Assembly: GCF_023546765.1 (NCBI RefSeq)
Contig: NZ_CP097484.1
Span: forward strand, 3,628,001 to 3,692,000
Source of the DNA: Methylobacterium tardum
GTDB lineage: Bacteria; Pseudomonadota; Alphaproteobacteria; Rhizobiales; Beijerinckiaceae
Direction: 5' to 3'
Length of the DNA: 64,000 bases
In this document: in pieces, positions 21,398 to 31,218 of the stretch
How positions within the stretch are numbered: position 1 is the first letter of the stretch
Layout of the letters: each line of letters starts with the position of its first letter
Notes under the pieces: generated by a model
Seen by the model: the letters and a program-made list of their open reading frames with translations, nothing else
What the model was told of the DNA's origin: nothing
The model's database searches: none
Made by a program: the position numbers and the translations under genes

Positions 21398-22128
21398 ATG
21401 GACAAATCCTTCCCGTCGAGCCCAGCGACGCGCGTGCCGCTCGCCATCGCGCTGGCCGCGCTGGCGGGCTCCGCGGACTCGATCGGATTCCTCGAACACT
21501 CGCAGCTGTTCATGTCGTTCATGAGCGGGAACACGACCCGCTTCGGGGTCGCGGCCAGCGGTTTCGACTGGCCGGGAGCCATGCGCTTCGGCAGCACCAT
21601 CTCTCTGTTCTGCTTCGGCGCCTTCGTCGGGACGCTTCTGGCGGCTTGGGCCGGCCGGTGGCGCCTCTCGGTCCTGCTCGGCGTCCAGGCCGTGCTGCTG
21701 TCCATCGGCAACCTCCTGCCGGAGGGACCGGAGGCGTTCCCGCTTCACGCGTACCCGGTCGTGCTGGCGTTGGGGATCCTCAACGCGACGCTGCAGGACG
21801 AGGGCGGCCGAAGCCTTGCGCTGACCTACGTCACGGGAACGGTCGTGCGCTTCGGGACCGGGCTCGCGAACATGGTCCTGCACGAACCCGCGCCCTCCTT
21901 CTGGCTCCAGGCCCCGCTCTGGGGGGCCTGACCGCGGGGGCGGTCGCGGGCGGCTTCCTGCAGAGGCTGCTCGGGCCCGACGCCTTCCTCGTGCCCGCCG
22001 CGCTCTCAGCGGCGCTGGCGGCAGCCACGCTGCTACTGACGCTGGCGCTGCCGGGCAGCGCCTACGTGTCCAACGCGCGGTCGGCGCAGCCGGACGCGCA
22101 CCCCGACGCGCCGGCGACCGCGCGCTGA
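21398..22128 (+). CDS. DUF1275 (YoaK-like) membrane protein (frame change near 21920)
   Basis: Six hydrophobic helices and the family opening (LAIALAALAGSADSIGFLEH, then FMSFMSGNTTRFG) identify a DUF1275/YoaK-family integral membrane protein of unknown function. The frame changes by one base in a run of six G near 21920 (after WLQAPLW). The last 65 residues (GGLTAGAVAGGFLQRLLGPD and on) continue the family sequence, so I annotate one gene ending near 22128. It is divergent from the czc cluster, and its 3' end runs into the histidine kinase from the opposite strand. Confidence 0.75.
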
Positions 22129-23481
22129 GGGCCGGCCGGGGGGACGCCGCCCTGACCGCGCCCGCCCGGCCGAGGCAGGCGGATCTCGGCCCGTAGGCCT
22201 CCCCCGGGCCGGTTCGCCGGCGGAGGCTGCCACCCTCGGCCTCGACCGCCCGTCGCGCGATGGTCAGTCCCAGGCCGGTCCCGCCCGTGTTCCGGTTTCG
22301 CGACGCCTCCAAACGCACGAACGGCTCGAAGGCCCGGGCCACGTCCTCCGACGGGATACCGGGCCCGTCGTCGCCGACGTGCACCACGAGGTCACCGTCT
22401 TCGAAGCCCAGGGCGATGCGCACCCGGTCGCCGTAGCGGACGCCGTTGTCGACGAGGTTTTCCAGTGCCCGCCGAAGCGCGACCGGCCTCACTTCCGCCA
22501 GCGCCCGTCCGGGGCCGGCATACGCGACATCCCGGCCGGCGTCCGCCGAGGCGTCCGCCACCCCCATCAGGAGGCTCGCGACGTTGACGGCCTGCCGCGC
22601 TTCCGGGTCGTCGCCGCCGCGCACGTAAGCCAGGGTCGCCTCGACCATGGCCTGCATCTCGTCGAGGTCCGCCGCCATCGCGCGACGCTCGTCGGCGTCC
22701 TCGACCCGGTCGAGGCGCAGGCGGAGCCGGGCGATGGGCGTGCGCAGGTCGTGCGAGACCGCCGCCAGCGCCTGGGTCCGCTCGGCGACGAGACCGTGGA
22801 TGCGGTCCTGCATGGCGTTCAGCGCGCGCCCGATCCCACGCGTCTCGTCCGGCCCCACCTCCGGCACCGGTACGACCGCCCCGCGGCCGATCCGCCCGGT
22901 GGCGCGGGTCAACTCGCGCAGGGGGCCGGCGATGCGGTGAACCACGACCACGGCGGCGACACCGACCAGGATGGCCATCGCCGTCGCCAGGTAGGCCCAG
23001 GCCCCCAGGCGGGCGAGGCCCGGCGCGTGGGCCGAGCGGAAGGTCAGGTAGCCGCCGTCAGGCAGCGGGAAGGCGCCGCGCAGGTCCCGCTGGCGCAGCG
23101 GCTCGTCCGGCGCGGCCAGGGTCAACGCAAGCTTCGGGCCGAGCACCGGCTCGACCTCCAGGACACGGTCTCGGAGGTCCAGCAGCGCCGGGTCGGTCCC
23201 GACGGCCCCGGCTGGCGGCCCACGTTCCCAGCCGATCTCGAAATGCGCCGAAGAGAGCGCCTGCGCCTCGGTCCCGCGATCCTCCGGAGGCCGGCGCAGC
23301 ACCGCCTCGCGCGCCAAGACGAGTTGGTGGGCGATCTCGGTCGCGAACGCGTCATCGGCGGCGGCCGACGCCGACCGGCGGTAGAGCGCGAGCGCGCCGC
23401 CGTGCACGGCCAGGACCGCCAACAGGAGGACGGCGACCGTGCGCCCTTCCAGGCTGCGGGCGAGGCCGGCCAGCCCCTCAA
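22062..23481 (-). CDS. Sensor histidine kinase (frame changes at both ends)
   Basis: A membrane-bound two-component sensor. An N-terminal helix (VAVLLLAVLAVHGGALALY) and a periplasmic domain are followed by a second helix (ATAMAILVGVAAVVVVHRIA), a HAMP linker, the H-box with the phospho-acceptor His (AVSHDLRTPIARLRLRLD), the N-box (LENLVDNGVRYGD), and G1/G2 (GDDGPGIP, GGTGLGLTI). The natural start seems to be TTG 23481, which overlaps the regulator's stop as TTGA, but one base appears to be missing in the GGGG that follows. A second frame change in a G run near 22203 is needed to reach the usual GLRAEIRLP ending. The exact stop is therefore uncertain. The signal is unknown. Confidence 0.8.
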
Positions 23482-24224
23482 GTGCGCCCGACCTTCGCGG
23501 CCAGCATGTAGCCGGAGCCGCGCACCGTCTTGATCACCGGGGCCGCGCCCTCGGGCGGTTCGAGCTTGCGCCGGAGGCGGCTGACCAGGGTGTCGACGCT
23601 GCGGTCGGATGGCGCGGCGAGGCGCCCGCGGCCCATCTCAAGGATCTGCTCGCGGCCGAGCACCCGCCCGGGATGCTCCAGGAAGACCAGGAGCAGGTCG
23701 TGCTCCGCCCCCGACAGGTCCACGGCGGCTCCCTCGGGATCGGTCAGGGCCCGGCTGCGCAGGTCGAGGCGCCAGCCGGCGAAGGACAGCGTCTCCGGCC
23801 GCGCCGCGGCGTTGGGAGCCGGCGCGATGGTCGCGCGGCGCAGCACCGCGCGGATGCGGGCCAGCAGCTCCGGCCGTCCGAACGGCTTGGCGATGTAATC
23901 GTCGGCGCCGAGCTCCAAGCCAAGGACCCGGTCGGCCTCCTCGTTGCGGGCGCTCAGCATGATGACGGGTACGGTGCCCTTCACCCTGAGGGCCTTGAGC
24001 AGGTCGAATCCGGAGGCGCCCGGCAGCATGACGTCGAGCAGGACGAGGTCGACGGGCACCTCGGGCAGGAGCGTCCACATCTCGGCGCCGCTCCGGCAGC
24101 CCGTCACGCGGTAGCCGCTCTCCCGAAGGATGCGCGCGACGAGCACGCGCATGCCGTCATCATCCTCGACGAGGAGGATGTGCTCCGTCGGGGAAGCCCC
24201 GCCCCGTTCACCGCCCTGCTCCAT
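23478..24224 (-). CDS. OmpR-family response regulator
   Basis: The receiver domain (LLVEDDDGMRVLVARIL, phospho-Asp in LVLLDVMLPG, Lys in YIAKPFGRPE) is followed by a winged-helix DNA-binding domain (LSGAEHDLLLVFLEHPGRVL, then DTLVSRLRRKLEP and IKTVRGSGYML). The 248 residues from ATG 24224 are normal for the family. Its stop overlaps the kinase start, so the two form an operon. Location beside metal-efflux genes suggests, but does not prove, a role in metal or envelope stress. Confidence 0.9.
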   Translation of the reverse strand: MEQGGERGGASPTEHILLVEDDDGMRVLVARILRESGYRVTGCRSGAEMWTLLPEVPVDLVLLDVMLPGASGFDLLKALRVKGTVPVIMLSARNEEADRVLGLELGADDYIAKPFGRPELLARIRAVLRRATIAPAPNAAARPETLSFAGWRLDLRSRALTDPEGAAVDLSGAEHDLLLVFLEHPGRVLGREQILEMGRGRLAAPSDRSVDTLVSRLRRKLEPPEGAAPVIKTVRGSGYMLAAKVGRT

Positions 24225-24676
24225 CAGGCGCCTGTCCCGCCGGCCGGCGAGGGACTGCCCGTCGGGGCCGCGGCAAGGAACCTCTTGGCCGCCGGCCACC
24301 AGGGGGCTGTCCGAAGGGGTGCGGCAGGGGAGCCGCAAGGTCGGCCGGCCTCGACGGCCCGAGCCTCGGCCTTGTCCGCGTGTGGCGCCCTCGTCATGAA
24401 CCCTCCACCGTGTCGGCCGAGGACGGCCCATGCAAGGGCAGGCTTCCCGGCCCTCGACGGGATCGTCGCGCCCTGCCGCGGGGCGCGGTCGCCCCCGAGC
24501 CGGCCGACCGAGACCTGTCCCGTTCGCGTCAAACCGTGTCAAGGCCGCCTGTCCGCACTGAAGGCCGTTATCATCGCGGTTCTAGTAGGTCCGAGGACGC
24601 TCCCGCCGGTCCCCCCGGGGCGGCCCATCTTGACCACGCCCCTTTCTCGTCGCGACGCCGCATGCCGGTCCTGGCC
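24225..24676. other. Intergenic stretch
   Basis: No convincing frame, repeat or hairpin with a T run is seen. It should carry the promoter of the two-component operon, but I cannot place one with confidence. Confidence 0.4.
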
Positions 24677-25087
24677 ATGACGCCGTTCCAAACGAACGCG
24701 CGGTCGGTGGCCTCCCACCTCATCCGCCCTTCATTGGCGCCCGCGATCCCGATCGGATGAGACCGCGAGCGGAATGCGCGCTCCGCAGGGATTCGGACCT
24801 TCCCCCTTGGCTCCATCGCCGCCTGCGGCTTCGTGTGGGTCGCCATTCGGGCCGTCGGGATCGACCCCGGCAATCCCGCCAGCATCATCGAAGGCTTGGC
24901 CACCGGCGTAGGCTTCATCGGCGGCGGCGCGGTCCTCCAGCGCGCCCGGCGTACGTCGGGTACGGCCACGGCTGAGAGCTTGTGGGCGACGGGCGCGGTC
25001 GGCGCGGCGGCGGTCTCAGGCCTCCACGACGTCGCCCCCATCCTGATCATCGTGATGTTCCTCGCCTGCGCCGACTCGCGCCCCTGA
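24677..25087 (+). pseudogene. Broken MgtC/SapB-family gene
   Basis: The frame from ATG 24677 matches the intact MgtC-like protein at 31219-31644 along its length. It reads VASHLIRPSLAPAIPIG, an in-frame TGA where the intact copy has Trp (PIGWNREHEARSAG), and then DRERNARSAG, IIEGLATGVGFIGGGAVLQR and TSGTATAESLWATGAVGAA. Only this nonsense codon (TGA for TGG) and the missing N-terminal residues break it. MgtC proteins are small inner-membrane proteins linked to Mg limitation and acid adaptation. Either one substitution killed the gene or the base is miscalled. Confidence 0.65.
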
Positions 25088-25147
25088 ATCGGCCATGGGC
25101 GTCGCATCTGCCTGGATCTCCCAATCCGCGGAAGCGATGCGCCGCGC

Positions 25148-25465
25148 CTATTTCGGCGGGAGCGTCGAAGTGAAGCGGCCCCGGTCCAGAAACCCGTTCC
25201 AGCCGTGTTTCTGGACGCGAACGCATGCTATAGGCTTCAGGCCGATGCCAGTCTGGAGAGCTCGCTCGGGACCGTGGCCGTACCGCACAAGCCGGACGCG
25301 CCCTTCCGGCAGCCGCAGATCCTGCATCGCGCTCGGGACGACGTCCGCTTCCATCTCGAAAGCTTGAGCGAGCGGGCGGCGGTCGCCGGTGCGCAGCACC
25401 TCTACCGGGCGATCGTCGACGTCCTCGGGCTGACGAAGCCGGACGACGTTGGGCGGTGTCTCCAT
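25148..25465 (-). CDS. Hypothetical protein
   Basis: From ATG 25465 the minus strand encodes about 105 residues with mixed composition (PPNVVRLRQPEDVDDRPVEV, then LRLPEGRVRLVRYGHGPE), ending after a basic/aromatic tail. I recognise no domain. It is divergent from the P-type ATPase gene and could be cryptic. The confidence rests on composition alone. Confidence 0.3.
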   Translation of the reverse strand: METPPNVVRLRQPEDVDDRPVEVLRTGDRRPLAQAFEMEADVVPSAMQDLRLPEGRVRLVRYGHGPERALQTGIGLKPIACVRVQKHGWNGFLDRGRFTSTLPPK

Positions 25466-25742
25466 GCCGGATCGCTCTCGCCGAGAGGTTCTGGCAGGCC
25501 AGGACACCCGCCCCGATACGCCGCCTTCAAATCACCGCCGTCGCTCGATCTCCGGCATTGCTCGATGGCGGAAGCCCCCGGCATTTACCTTGGTGGCAGC
25601 CCGACAGGCGGCCGAACGACACCTGGAGACTCACCCTTCGGCCGGACCAGGATCGGATGCGGGGTACCCCCGGCGGATCGTCGGCTTCTTGAGCCCGGCG
25701 CGACACTCAGGAGCGCGGTGGACCTCGCCCCGAACATGGGGC

Positions 25743-25773
25743 TTGAACCTCTAGTCGGTAGAGGTCGTACACG
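25743..25773 (+). promoter_or_regulatory. MerR-family-type promoter/operator of the P-type ATPase
   Basis: A -35-like TTGAAC (25743-25748) is separated by an over-long 19-base spacer from a weak -10-like TACACG (25768-25773). A dyad ACCTCTA-GTCGG-TAGAGGT (25747-25765) sits in the spacer. This arrangement is characteristic of promoters activated by MerR-family regulators (ZntR, CadR, PbrR, CueR), which twist the long spacer into an active shape. It ends thirty bases before the ATPase start. Confidence 0.7.
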
Positions 25774-25802
25774 CCCTGGCGAGGCGACAAGGACCACGTT
25801 CC

Positions 25803-27998
25803 ATGAATCCCACACTGGCTACCTCCCGCTACCGCATCGCCGGCATGGACTGCGCCGCCTGTGCGGCCAAGATCACGAACGCCGTGCGCCGCGTGCCCGG
25901 CGTCTCCGACGTGTCGGTGTCGGTCACAGCCGGGACGATGACCGTCGAGCATGAGGATGACCCGCATCTCGGAGTCGCCGTGGTCCGCCAGGTCAACGGC
26001 CTCGGCGGTTATCGCGCCGCGCCCCTGTCCCAGGCGACTCAGGCCGACGTCGATGGCACCGGCACCCATAGCCATGGCCCCGACAATGCGAACGGGCAGG
26101 CCCAGAGCCACGACCATGGGACGCCAGCGGCGGAACCGTGGTGGCAGGGTGCCAAGATCCGCTTGGCAGCCGCGAGCGGCTGCGCCTTTGCACTGGCCTG
26201 GCTCGCCGCCAAGGTCGTCCCGGCCTACGAGCCCTGGTTTTACGGCGCCGCCGTCCTCGTCGGGCTCGTCCCCATCGCCCGGCGCGCCTTCGCCGCAGCT
26301 CGGTTCGGCACGCCCTTCACCATCGAAAGCCTCATGACGATTGCGGCCGCGGGCGCCCTCGTCATCGGGGCCGCCGAGGAGGCCGCCGCGGTGGTGTTCC
26401 TGTTCCTGATCGGCGAGCTGCTGGAGGGCGTGGCGGCCGGCCGGGCCAGGGCCTCGATCCAGGGCCTCGCGGCGCTGGTTCCCAAGACCGCCCTGGTCGA
26501 GCGCGACGGCACCACGACCGAGGTGCCCGCCGAGCAGCTGACCGTCGGTTCGGTCATCCTGGTGCGGCCCGGTGACCGCATCGCCGCCGACGGCGAGGTG
26601 GCCGAGGGGACCGGCGCCGTCGACGAGGCGCCGGTCACCGGCGAGAGCACGCCCAAGCGCAAGGGGGTGGGCGATGCCGTCTTCGCCGGCACCGTCAACG
26701 CGGATGGGGTGCTGCGCGTGCGCGTGACGGCGGCGGCGGCCGACAACACCATCGCGCGGATCGTGCAGCTGGTGGAGGAAGCGCAGGAGGCCAAGGCTCC
26801 GACCGAACGTTTCATCGACCGCTTCTCCACCTATTACACACCCGCCGTCGTCGCGGTCGCGGCGCTCGTCGCGGTCGTGCCGCCGCTGGTGTTCGGCGGG
26901 GCCTGGGGCGAATGGATCTACAAGGGCTTGGCGATCCTGCTGATCGGCTGCCCCTGCGCGCTGGTCATCTCGACGCCGGCGGCCATCGCCGCTGCCCTCT
27001 CGGCCGGCGCCCGGCGCGGCTTGCTGATGAAGGGCGGCACGGTGCTGGAGGGGCTCGGCGCCATCAAGGCCGTGGCCTTCGACAAGACGGGCACCCTGAC
27101 CGAGGGCAGGCCCAAGGTGACGGACATCGTGGCGATCGGGCGGTCCGAGGACCAGGTGCTGTCCCTCGCCGCGGCGCTGGAGACCGGATCGAGCCACCCG
27201 CTGGCGCTCGCCATCCTGGGGCGGGCCAAGGCCGCGGGCGTGCCGGTGCCCCCCGTGAGCGACGCTTCGGCCCTTGGCGGCAAGGGCATCCTCGGCCGGG
27301 TCGGCGGCAAGGCGGTGTTCCTCGGCTCGCCGGCCGCGGCGGCGGAACGCGTCACCGTGCCCGAGGAGCACCGAACGCGCATCGCGGCGCTCAACGGCGA
27401 GGGAAAGACCGTGTCCGTGCTGCTCGACGGCGACGCGCTCGCCGGCTTCGTCGCGATGCGCGACGAGCCGCGCGCCGACGCACGGGCCGGCATCGAGGCG
27501 CTCAGGGCCTCGGGCGTGGAGCCGGTGATGCTGACCGGCGACAACCGGCTGACCGCCGAGGCGATCGGGCGGGATCTGGGCCTCGCGGTGCGGGCCGAGC
27601 TGTTGCCGCAGGACAAGCAACGCATCGTCCGCGAGTTGCAGGCGGGCGGCCGGAAGGTCGCCAAGGTCGGGGACGGCATCAACGACGCGCCGGCCCTCGC
27701 CGCGGCCGACATCGGCATCGCGATGGGGGGTGGCACCGACGTGGCGCTTGAGACCGCGGACGCGGCGGTGCTGCACGGTCGGGTCACGGATGTGGCCACC
27801 ATGATCGCGTTGTCGAAGCGGACCATGGGCAACATCCGTCAAAACATCGCGGTCGCGCTGGGGTTGAAGGCGGTATTCCTGGTGACGACCGTGATCGGCG
27901 CGACGGGGCTGTGGCCGGCGATCCTGGCCGACACCGGCGCCACCGTGCTCGTCACCATGAACGCGCTTCGGCTCCTAGCACCCATCCGGAGCGCCTGA
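25803..27998 (+). CDS. zntA: Zn/Cd/Pb-exporting P1B-type ATPase
   Basis: An ATP-driven pump that expels soft divalent metal from the cytoplasm. The 731 residues show one N-terminal heavy-metal domain (GMDCAAC, residues ~14-20), a His-rich linker (THSHGPDN, SHDHG), the actuator motif (TGES), the membrane metal site (GCPCALVIS, i.e. CPC), phosphorylation site DKTGTLTEG, the SSHPLA segment and the hinge GDGINDAPALAAADIGIAMG. The CPC plus His-rich linker and the MerR-type promoter fit the ZntA/CadA group rather than CopA. The frame is uninterrupted. Gene symbol is by family; the specific metal is inferred. Confidence 0.92.
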   Translation: MNPTLATSRYRIAGMDCAACAAKITNAVRRVPGVSDVSVSVTAGTMTVEHEDDPHLGVAVVRQVNGLGGYRAAPLSQATQADVDGTGTHSHGPDNANGQAQSHDHGTPAAEPWWQGAKIRLAAASGCAFALAWLAAKVVPAYEPWFYGAAVLVGLVPIARRAFAAARFGTPFTIESLMTIAAAGALVIGAAEEAAAVVFLFLIGELLEGVAAGRARASIQGLAALVPKTALVERDGTTTEVPAEQLTVGSVILVRPGDRIAADGEVAEGTGAVDEAPVTGESTPKRKGVGDAVFAGTVNADGVLRVRVTAAAADNTIARIVQLVEEAQEAKAPTERFIDRFSTYYTPAVVAVAALVAVVPPLVFGGAWGEWIYKGLAILLIGCPCALVISTPAAIAAALSAGARRGLLMKGGTVLEGLGAIKAVAFDKTGTLTEGRPKVTDIVAIGRSEDQVLSLAAALETGSSHPLALAILGRAKAAGVPVPPVSDASALGGKGILGRVGGKAVFLGSPAAAAERVTVPEEHRTRIAALNGEGKTVSVLLDGDALAGFVAMRDEPRADARAGIEALRASGVEPVMLTGDNRLTAEAIGRDLGLAVRAELLPQDKQRIVRELQAGGRKVAKVGDGINDAPALAAADIGIAMGGGTDVALETADAAVLHGRVTDVATMIALSKRTMGNIRQNIAVALGLKAVFLVTTVIGATGLWPAILADTGATVLVTMNALRLLAPIRSA

Positions 27999-28098
27999 GA
28001 CGTGGCGGACCGTCCGCGCCGCTGACTTCCGGCAGTCAGCGTCCGTTGACGGCCGCCCCGTGCGGGTAGCGCCCCGCCTTGGACGAAGGACGTGGCGT

Positions 28099-28123
28099 CG
28101 GAGGGCGCTGCATCGGCCCTCCG
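28099..28123. terminator. Hairpin between convergent genes
   Basis: An 8-base-pair stem (CGGAGGGC/GCCCTCCG) with a 9-base loop lies between the ATPase gene and the convergent SCO1-like gene, where a bidirectional terminator is expected. There is no T run, so the call is tentative. Confidence 0.45.
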
Positions 28124-28125
28124 CC

Positions 28126-28737
28126 TCAGCGAGCGATCAGCCGCCTCAGCTTCAGCAGGCGGGTTTCTCTCGGTTCGTGGGGGTCGAGCGCGTTCGCCAT
28201 CCCGCCCCCAGGGCGCATCAGGTAGGTCGTAGCCGTGTGGTCCATCGTGTAACCGCCGCCCTCGATCGGGACTTTTCGGAAGTAGGCGTGGTAGGCCCTC
28301 GCGGCCGCCTCGACCTCCGCGATCGTCCCGGTGAGGCCGACGATGCGCGGGTCGAAGGCCCGGAGGTAGTCGGCGAGGATCTGCTTTGTGTCCCGTTCGG
28401 GATCGACCGTGACGAACAAGGCAGTGACCTTGTCCGCATCCGGGCCAAGCGCCGCCAAGAGCTCGGTCATCTCCAAGAGGGCGGTCGGGCACACCTCCGG
28501 GCAGTGGGTGAAGCCGAAGAAGACCGCGAGTGGCCTGCCTTCGAAGTCACCATCCGTCAGCACCTCGCCCTTGTGGCTTGTCAGACGGAAAGGGCCTCCG
28601 ATTTGGGTTCGGTCCGGTGTCGACGCCATCCGCCGTGGCTTCGGCTCGAAGAGGCCGTTGCCGTAGAGGCCAAACGCGACCAGGGCCGCCAGGGAGAGCG
28701 TCCAGGGACCGGCCCGCACGATGCGAAGTCTCTTCAT
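28126..28737 (-). CDS. SCO1/SenC-family copper chaperone
   Basis: SCO proteins deliver copper to cytochrome c oxidase or act in thiol/redox signalling at the inner membrane. The 203 residues start with a membrane anchor (RAGPWTLSLAALVAFGLYG). A thioredoxin fold follows, with the copper-binding Cys pair in FGFTHCPEVCPTAL and the distal His in TMDHTATTYL. All three ligands are present. It is convergent with the P-type ATPase. A link to copper handling in this metal island is plausible. Confidence 0.88.
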   Translation of the reverse strand: MKRLRIVRAGPWTLSLAALVAFGLYGNGLFEPKPRRMASTPDRTQIGGPFRLTSHKGEVLTDGDFEGRPLAVFFGFTHCPEVCPTALLEMTELLAALGPDADKVTALFVTVDPERDTKQILADYLRAFDPRIVGLTGTIAEVEAAARAYHAYFRKVPIEGGGYTMDHTATTYLMRPGGGMANALDPHEPRETRLLKLRRLIAR

Positions 28738-29295
28738 CGGAGTTTCCCATGATGCCCGCGCCCTTTTGACCGACCATGCTTCCGGCGGCGCGATGGAGGA
28801 TCGCGCCGGGGAGGAGGCGACGAATGGGGCAGCGCGGGAGGTGATCTCCGCATCCCCAGGATCGAACAGAGTGGGAGCACGCGGCGATCCTGAAGCAGCA
28901 TCGCACCGTGAGCGCGCCAGGGACGGGACATGGGACGCTGGAGTGATACTTGTCCTCGCGGGGAGCGGAACGGCAGCTGGCCTGCCTCGAACGATTTGTG
29001 TGAGGAGCTCTCGCATCGGAAGAGGCGATCGGCGTTTGCCGCAGAGATCGGCCGTAGCACCTGTCGGGCTATCCGATGCAGCCCGCTCCGGGCTGCTGGC
29101 CTCGATGGGTTCGGCAAACAGGGGCTCGATCTGCGCATTGGGCTATGTCCCGCCGAAGCTGAGACGCGCTACTTTGCTCCAGCCGAGGTGCGAGCCTCGG
29201 CCGCCCGACCCAAACCAAAACGTCTCCGGGAAACCTGGGCCGGTTCACGCAATCCGCGGGCGGCACTCGTCCGGAGCCATGAGGAGGCGATGGCA
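28738..29295. other. Intergenic stretch between divergent genes
   Basis: Promoters for the SCO1-like gene and the oxidoreductase must lie here, but no convincing -35/-10 pair or palindrome stands out. A GAGGAG Shine-Dalgarno sequence at 29281-29286 precedes the oxidoreductase. Confidence 0.4.
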
Positions 29296-30234
29296 ATGAG
29301 CGGCAGCGATGAGCGGCCGATAGACACGCTCGTGATCGGCGGTGGCCCTGCCGGGCTGACGGCAGCGATCTATCTCGCCCGCTACCACCGGACGGTTGCG
29401 GTCGTCGACGACGGCAACAGCCGGGCCAAATGGATCCCGCGCTCGCACAATCACGCCGGCTTTCCCGACGGCATCGGCGGGGAAGAACTCCTGGCGCGCA
29501 TGTCGGCGCAGGCCGGACGCTACGGCTCTCGGTTCGTGAGGGGCCGCATCGACGTGATCGAGGGGCATCCCGGCCGCTTTCTCGCGCGGGGAGACGGCAT
29601 CGCCCTGGTGGCACGCACCCTCATCCTCGCGACCGGAACCGTGAACCGGCGGCCAGACGTCGATCCGGACACGCACCGACGGGCCCTCGATCGCGGCCAG
29701 CTCCGGTACTGTCCGGTCTGCGACGGCTTCGAAGCAACGAGCCAGGCGATCGGCGTCATCGGCGCTGACGCGCGCGGCGTCGCGGAGGCCTTGTTCCTAC
29801 GCACCTACTCCGCTGACGTCACGCTTCTCCCGACCGGCCCGATGGAGATCACGGCCGGCGACCGCTCGCTTCTCGAACGGGCCGGCGTCGCGATGGAGGC
29901 ACGTCCGCTGGCGCGGCTTGTCTTCGACGACGACCGCGTCACCGCGCTTTTGGAAGGTGGCGGCGAGCGCCGCTTCGACACCGTCTACCCCGCGCTGGGA
30001 TCGGACTCGAACGACGGCCTCGCGCACGCGCTCGGGCTGGAGATGGGAGACGGCTGCTGCATCGCGGTCGACCAGAAGCAGCGCACGAGCCGCGAGGGCA
30101 TCTATGCCGCGGGCGACATCGTCTACGCTCTCGATCAGATCAGCGTCGCCATGGGCCACGCCGCGATTGCGGCGACGACCCTGCACAACGATCTGCGCGC
30201 GCAGGAAGGCCGTAGTCAGCCGGGCCTTCCCTGA
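29296..30234 (+). CDS. Thioredoxin-reductase-like FAD-dependent oxidoreductase
   Basis: A 312-residue two-dinucleotide-binding-domain flavoprotein. It has the FAD motif [19 protein letters not shown] near the N-terminus, the ATG motif ([14 protein letters not shown]), a redox-active Cys pair in YCPVCDGFE as in thioredoxin reductase, and a C-terminal FAD motif ([20 protein letters not shown]). The second nucleotide site ([13 protein letters not shown]) lacks the full GxGxxA pattern, so NADPH use is uncertain. ATG 29296 is favoured over ATG 29290 by spacing from GAGGAG. It probably reduces a disulfide protein; the partner is unknown. Confidence 0.85.
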   Translation: MSGSDERPIDTLVIGGGPAGLTAAIYLARYHRTVAVVDDGNSRAKWIPRSHNHAGFPDGIGGEELLARMSAQAGRYGSRFVRGRIDVIEGHPGRFLARGDGIALVARTLILATGTVNRRPDVDPDTHRRALDRGQLRYCPVCDGFEATSQAIGVIGADARGVAEALFLRTYSADVTLLPTGPMEITAGDRSLLERAGVAMEARPLARLVFDDDRVTALLEGGGERRFDTVYPALGSDSNDGLAHALGLEMGDGCCIAVDQKQRTSREGIYAAGDIVYALDQISVAMGHAAIAATTLHNDLRAQEGRSQPGLP

Positions 30235-30608
30235 CAATGCTCATTGCCAACCTCTTCATGATGGCGGTTGAAGCGTCGGGCGCGCAGGTGCAGTGCTTCG
30301 GGATGACCGATGCTCGGCAGATCGGCTGGACGGCGGTCATAGCGGTTGTGAGGGGCTGAGCTGGTTGCGCCGCTGGGGGGGACAGCGCCCCTGCACACGG
30401 CGCGCTCGGGCGACGACCTCGACACGACCGTCGCTCCGGATGAGGCCTTCGATGGTGGAGCATGGCAGGGATGGGGACAGGATCATCTCACCTCGTGAAG
30501 CAGCCCGTGCCCCCCTCGCAGCAACCTTGCCACCCGAGAGGCGAGTGAACCACCGAGCCGCTACTGCTGGCGGATTACCCCGCGCCGGCCGTTGGCTGGG
30601 GCATCCGG
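30235..30608. other. Intergenic stretch upstream of a transposon remnant
   Basis: I see no gene. The left part of the TnpB-like relic may extend into this region but is no longer recognisable. Confidence 0.35.
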
Positions 30609-31014
30609 CAGATCGCGCTGGAGGAATTGGCGGTCGCGAACATGGTGTGCCCGGCCTCCGGCGCCATGCCTGAGCCAGGCACGCACATGGCGCAGAAGGA
30701 ATGGATGAACCGGTCCATCCAGGACGCGGGCTGGGGGACGTTGACCGGGATGGTCCGCTACAAGGCCGCGAGAGCCGGTGCCGCGCTGATCCTGGTCGAT
30801 GCGTAGAGCACGCCCGCCGAGTGCGGGTGGTGCGGCGCGGCTCCGCCGGCGCCGCTGCCCGTGCGGGGCGGACGAGCACCGTGACGTCAATGCGGCCAGG
30901 GTGATCCTCGGCCGTGGTCGCGCGGCGAAGGCCGCTGGCGAAGGGGTCACCCTCGGGGGCGCCGACGCGGGCCGTCGGGCCGTGCGTCGCCCCGGGATGC
31001 ACGGCCCGGCGTGA
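30609..31014 (+). pseudogene. tnpB: TnpB (IS200/IS605 OrfB) C-terminal remnant
   Basis: TnpB is the RNA-guided nuclease of IS200/IS605-type transposons. The second RuvC motif is visible as IALEELAVANM, followed by a segment like the family's (WMNRSIQDAGWGTLTGMVRY, with KAARAGA). After an in-frame TAG near 30805 and a frame change comes a zinc-finger relic (AECGWCGA, then CPCGADEHRD) and RuvC-III (DVNAARVILGRG). The N-terminal half is missing and the frame is broken, so it is dead. No TnpA gene or left end is recognisable. Confidence 0.7.
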
Positions 31015-31218
31015 ACCGCGCCGGAGACCGGCGGGCGAGGTCATCGGCCTCAAATGACGACTGACCCGAAAAGACCCTCGTGCCCACCGAGATGCCGGAG
31101 CCGGCGGGCAGCGTCCGACTTCCGGATGGCGAGCTCCCCGATCCTGAGCACGCCGAGCCGGTCGGGCGCGTGGCGGGGCGGGCTGTGCGGGTCCGCCTCG
31201 CCGGCCCGCACCGGCGGC

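Noticed and set aside
25707..27842. 711-codon minus-strand frame opposite the P-type ATPase
   Set aside because: ATPase motifs on the plus strand are complete; the antisense product is His/Arg-rich noise.
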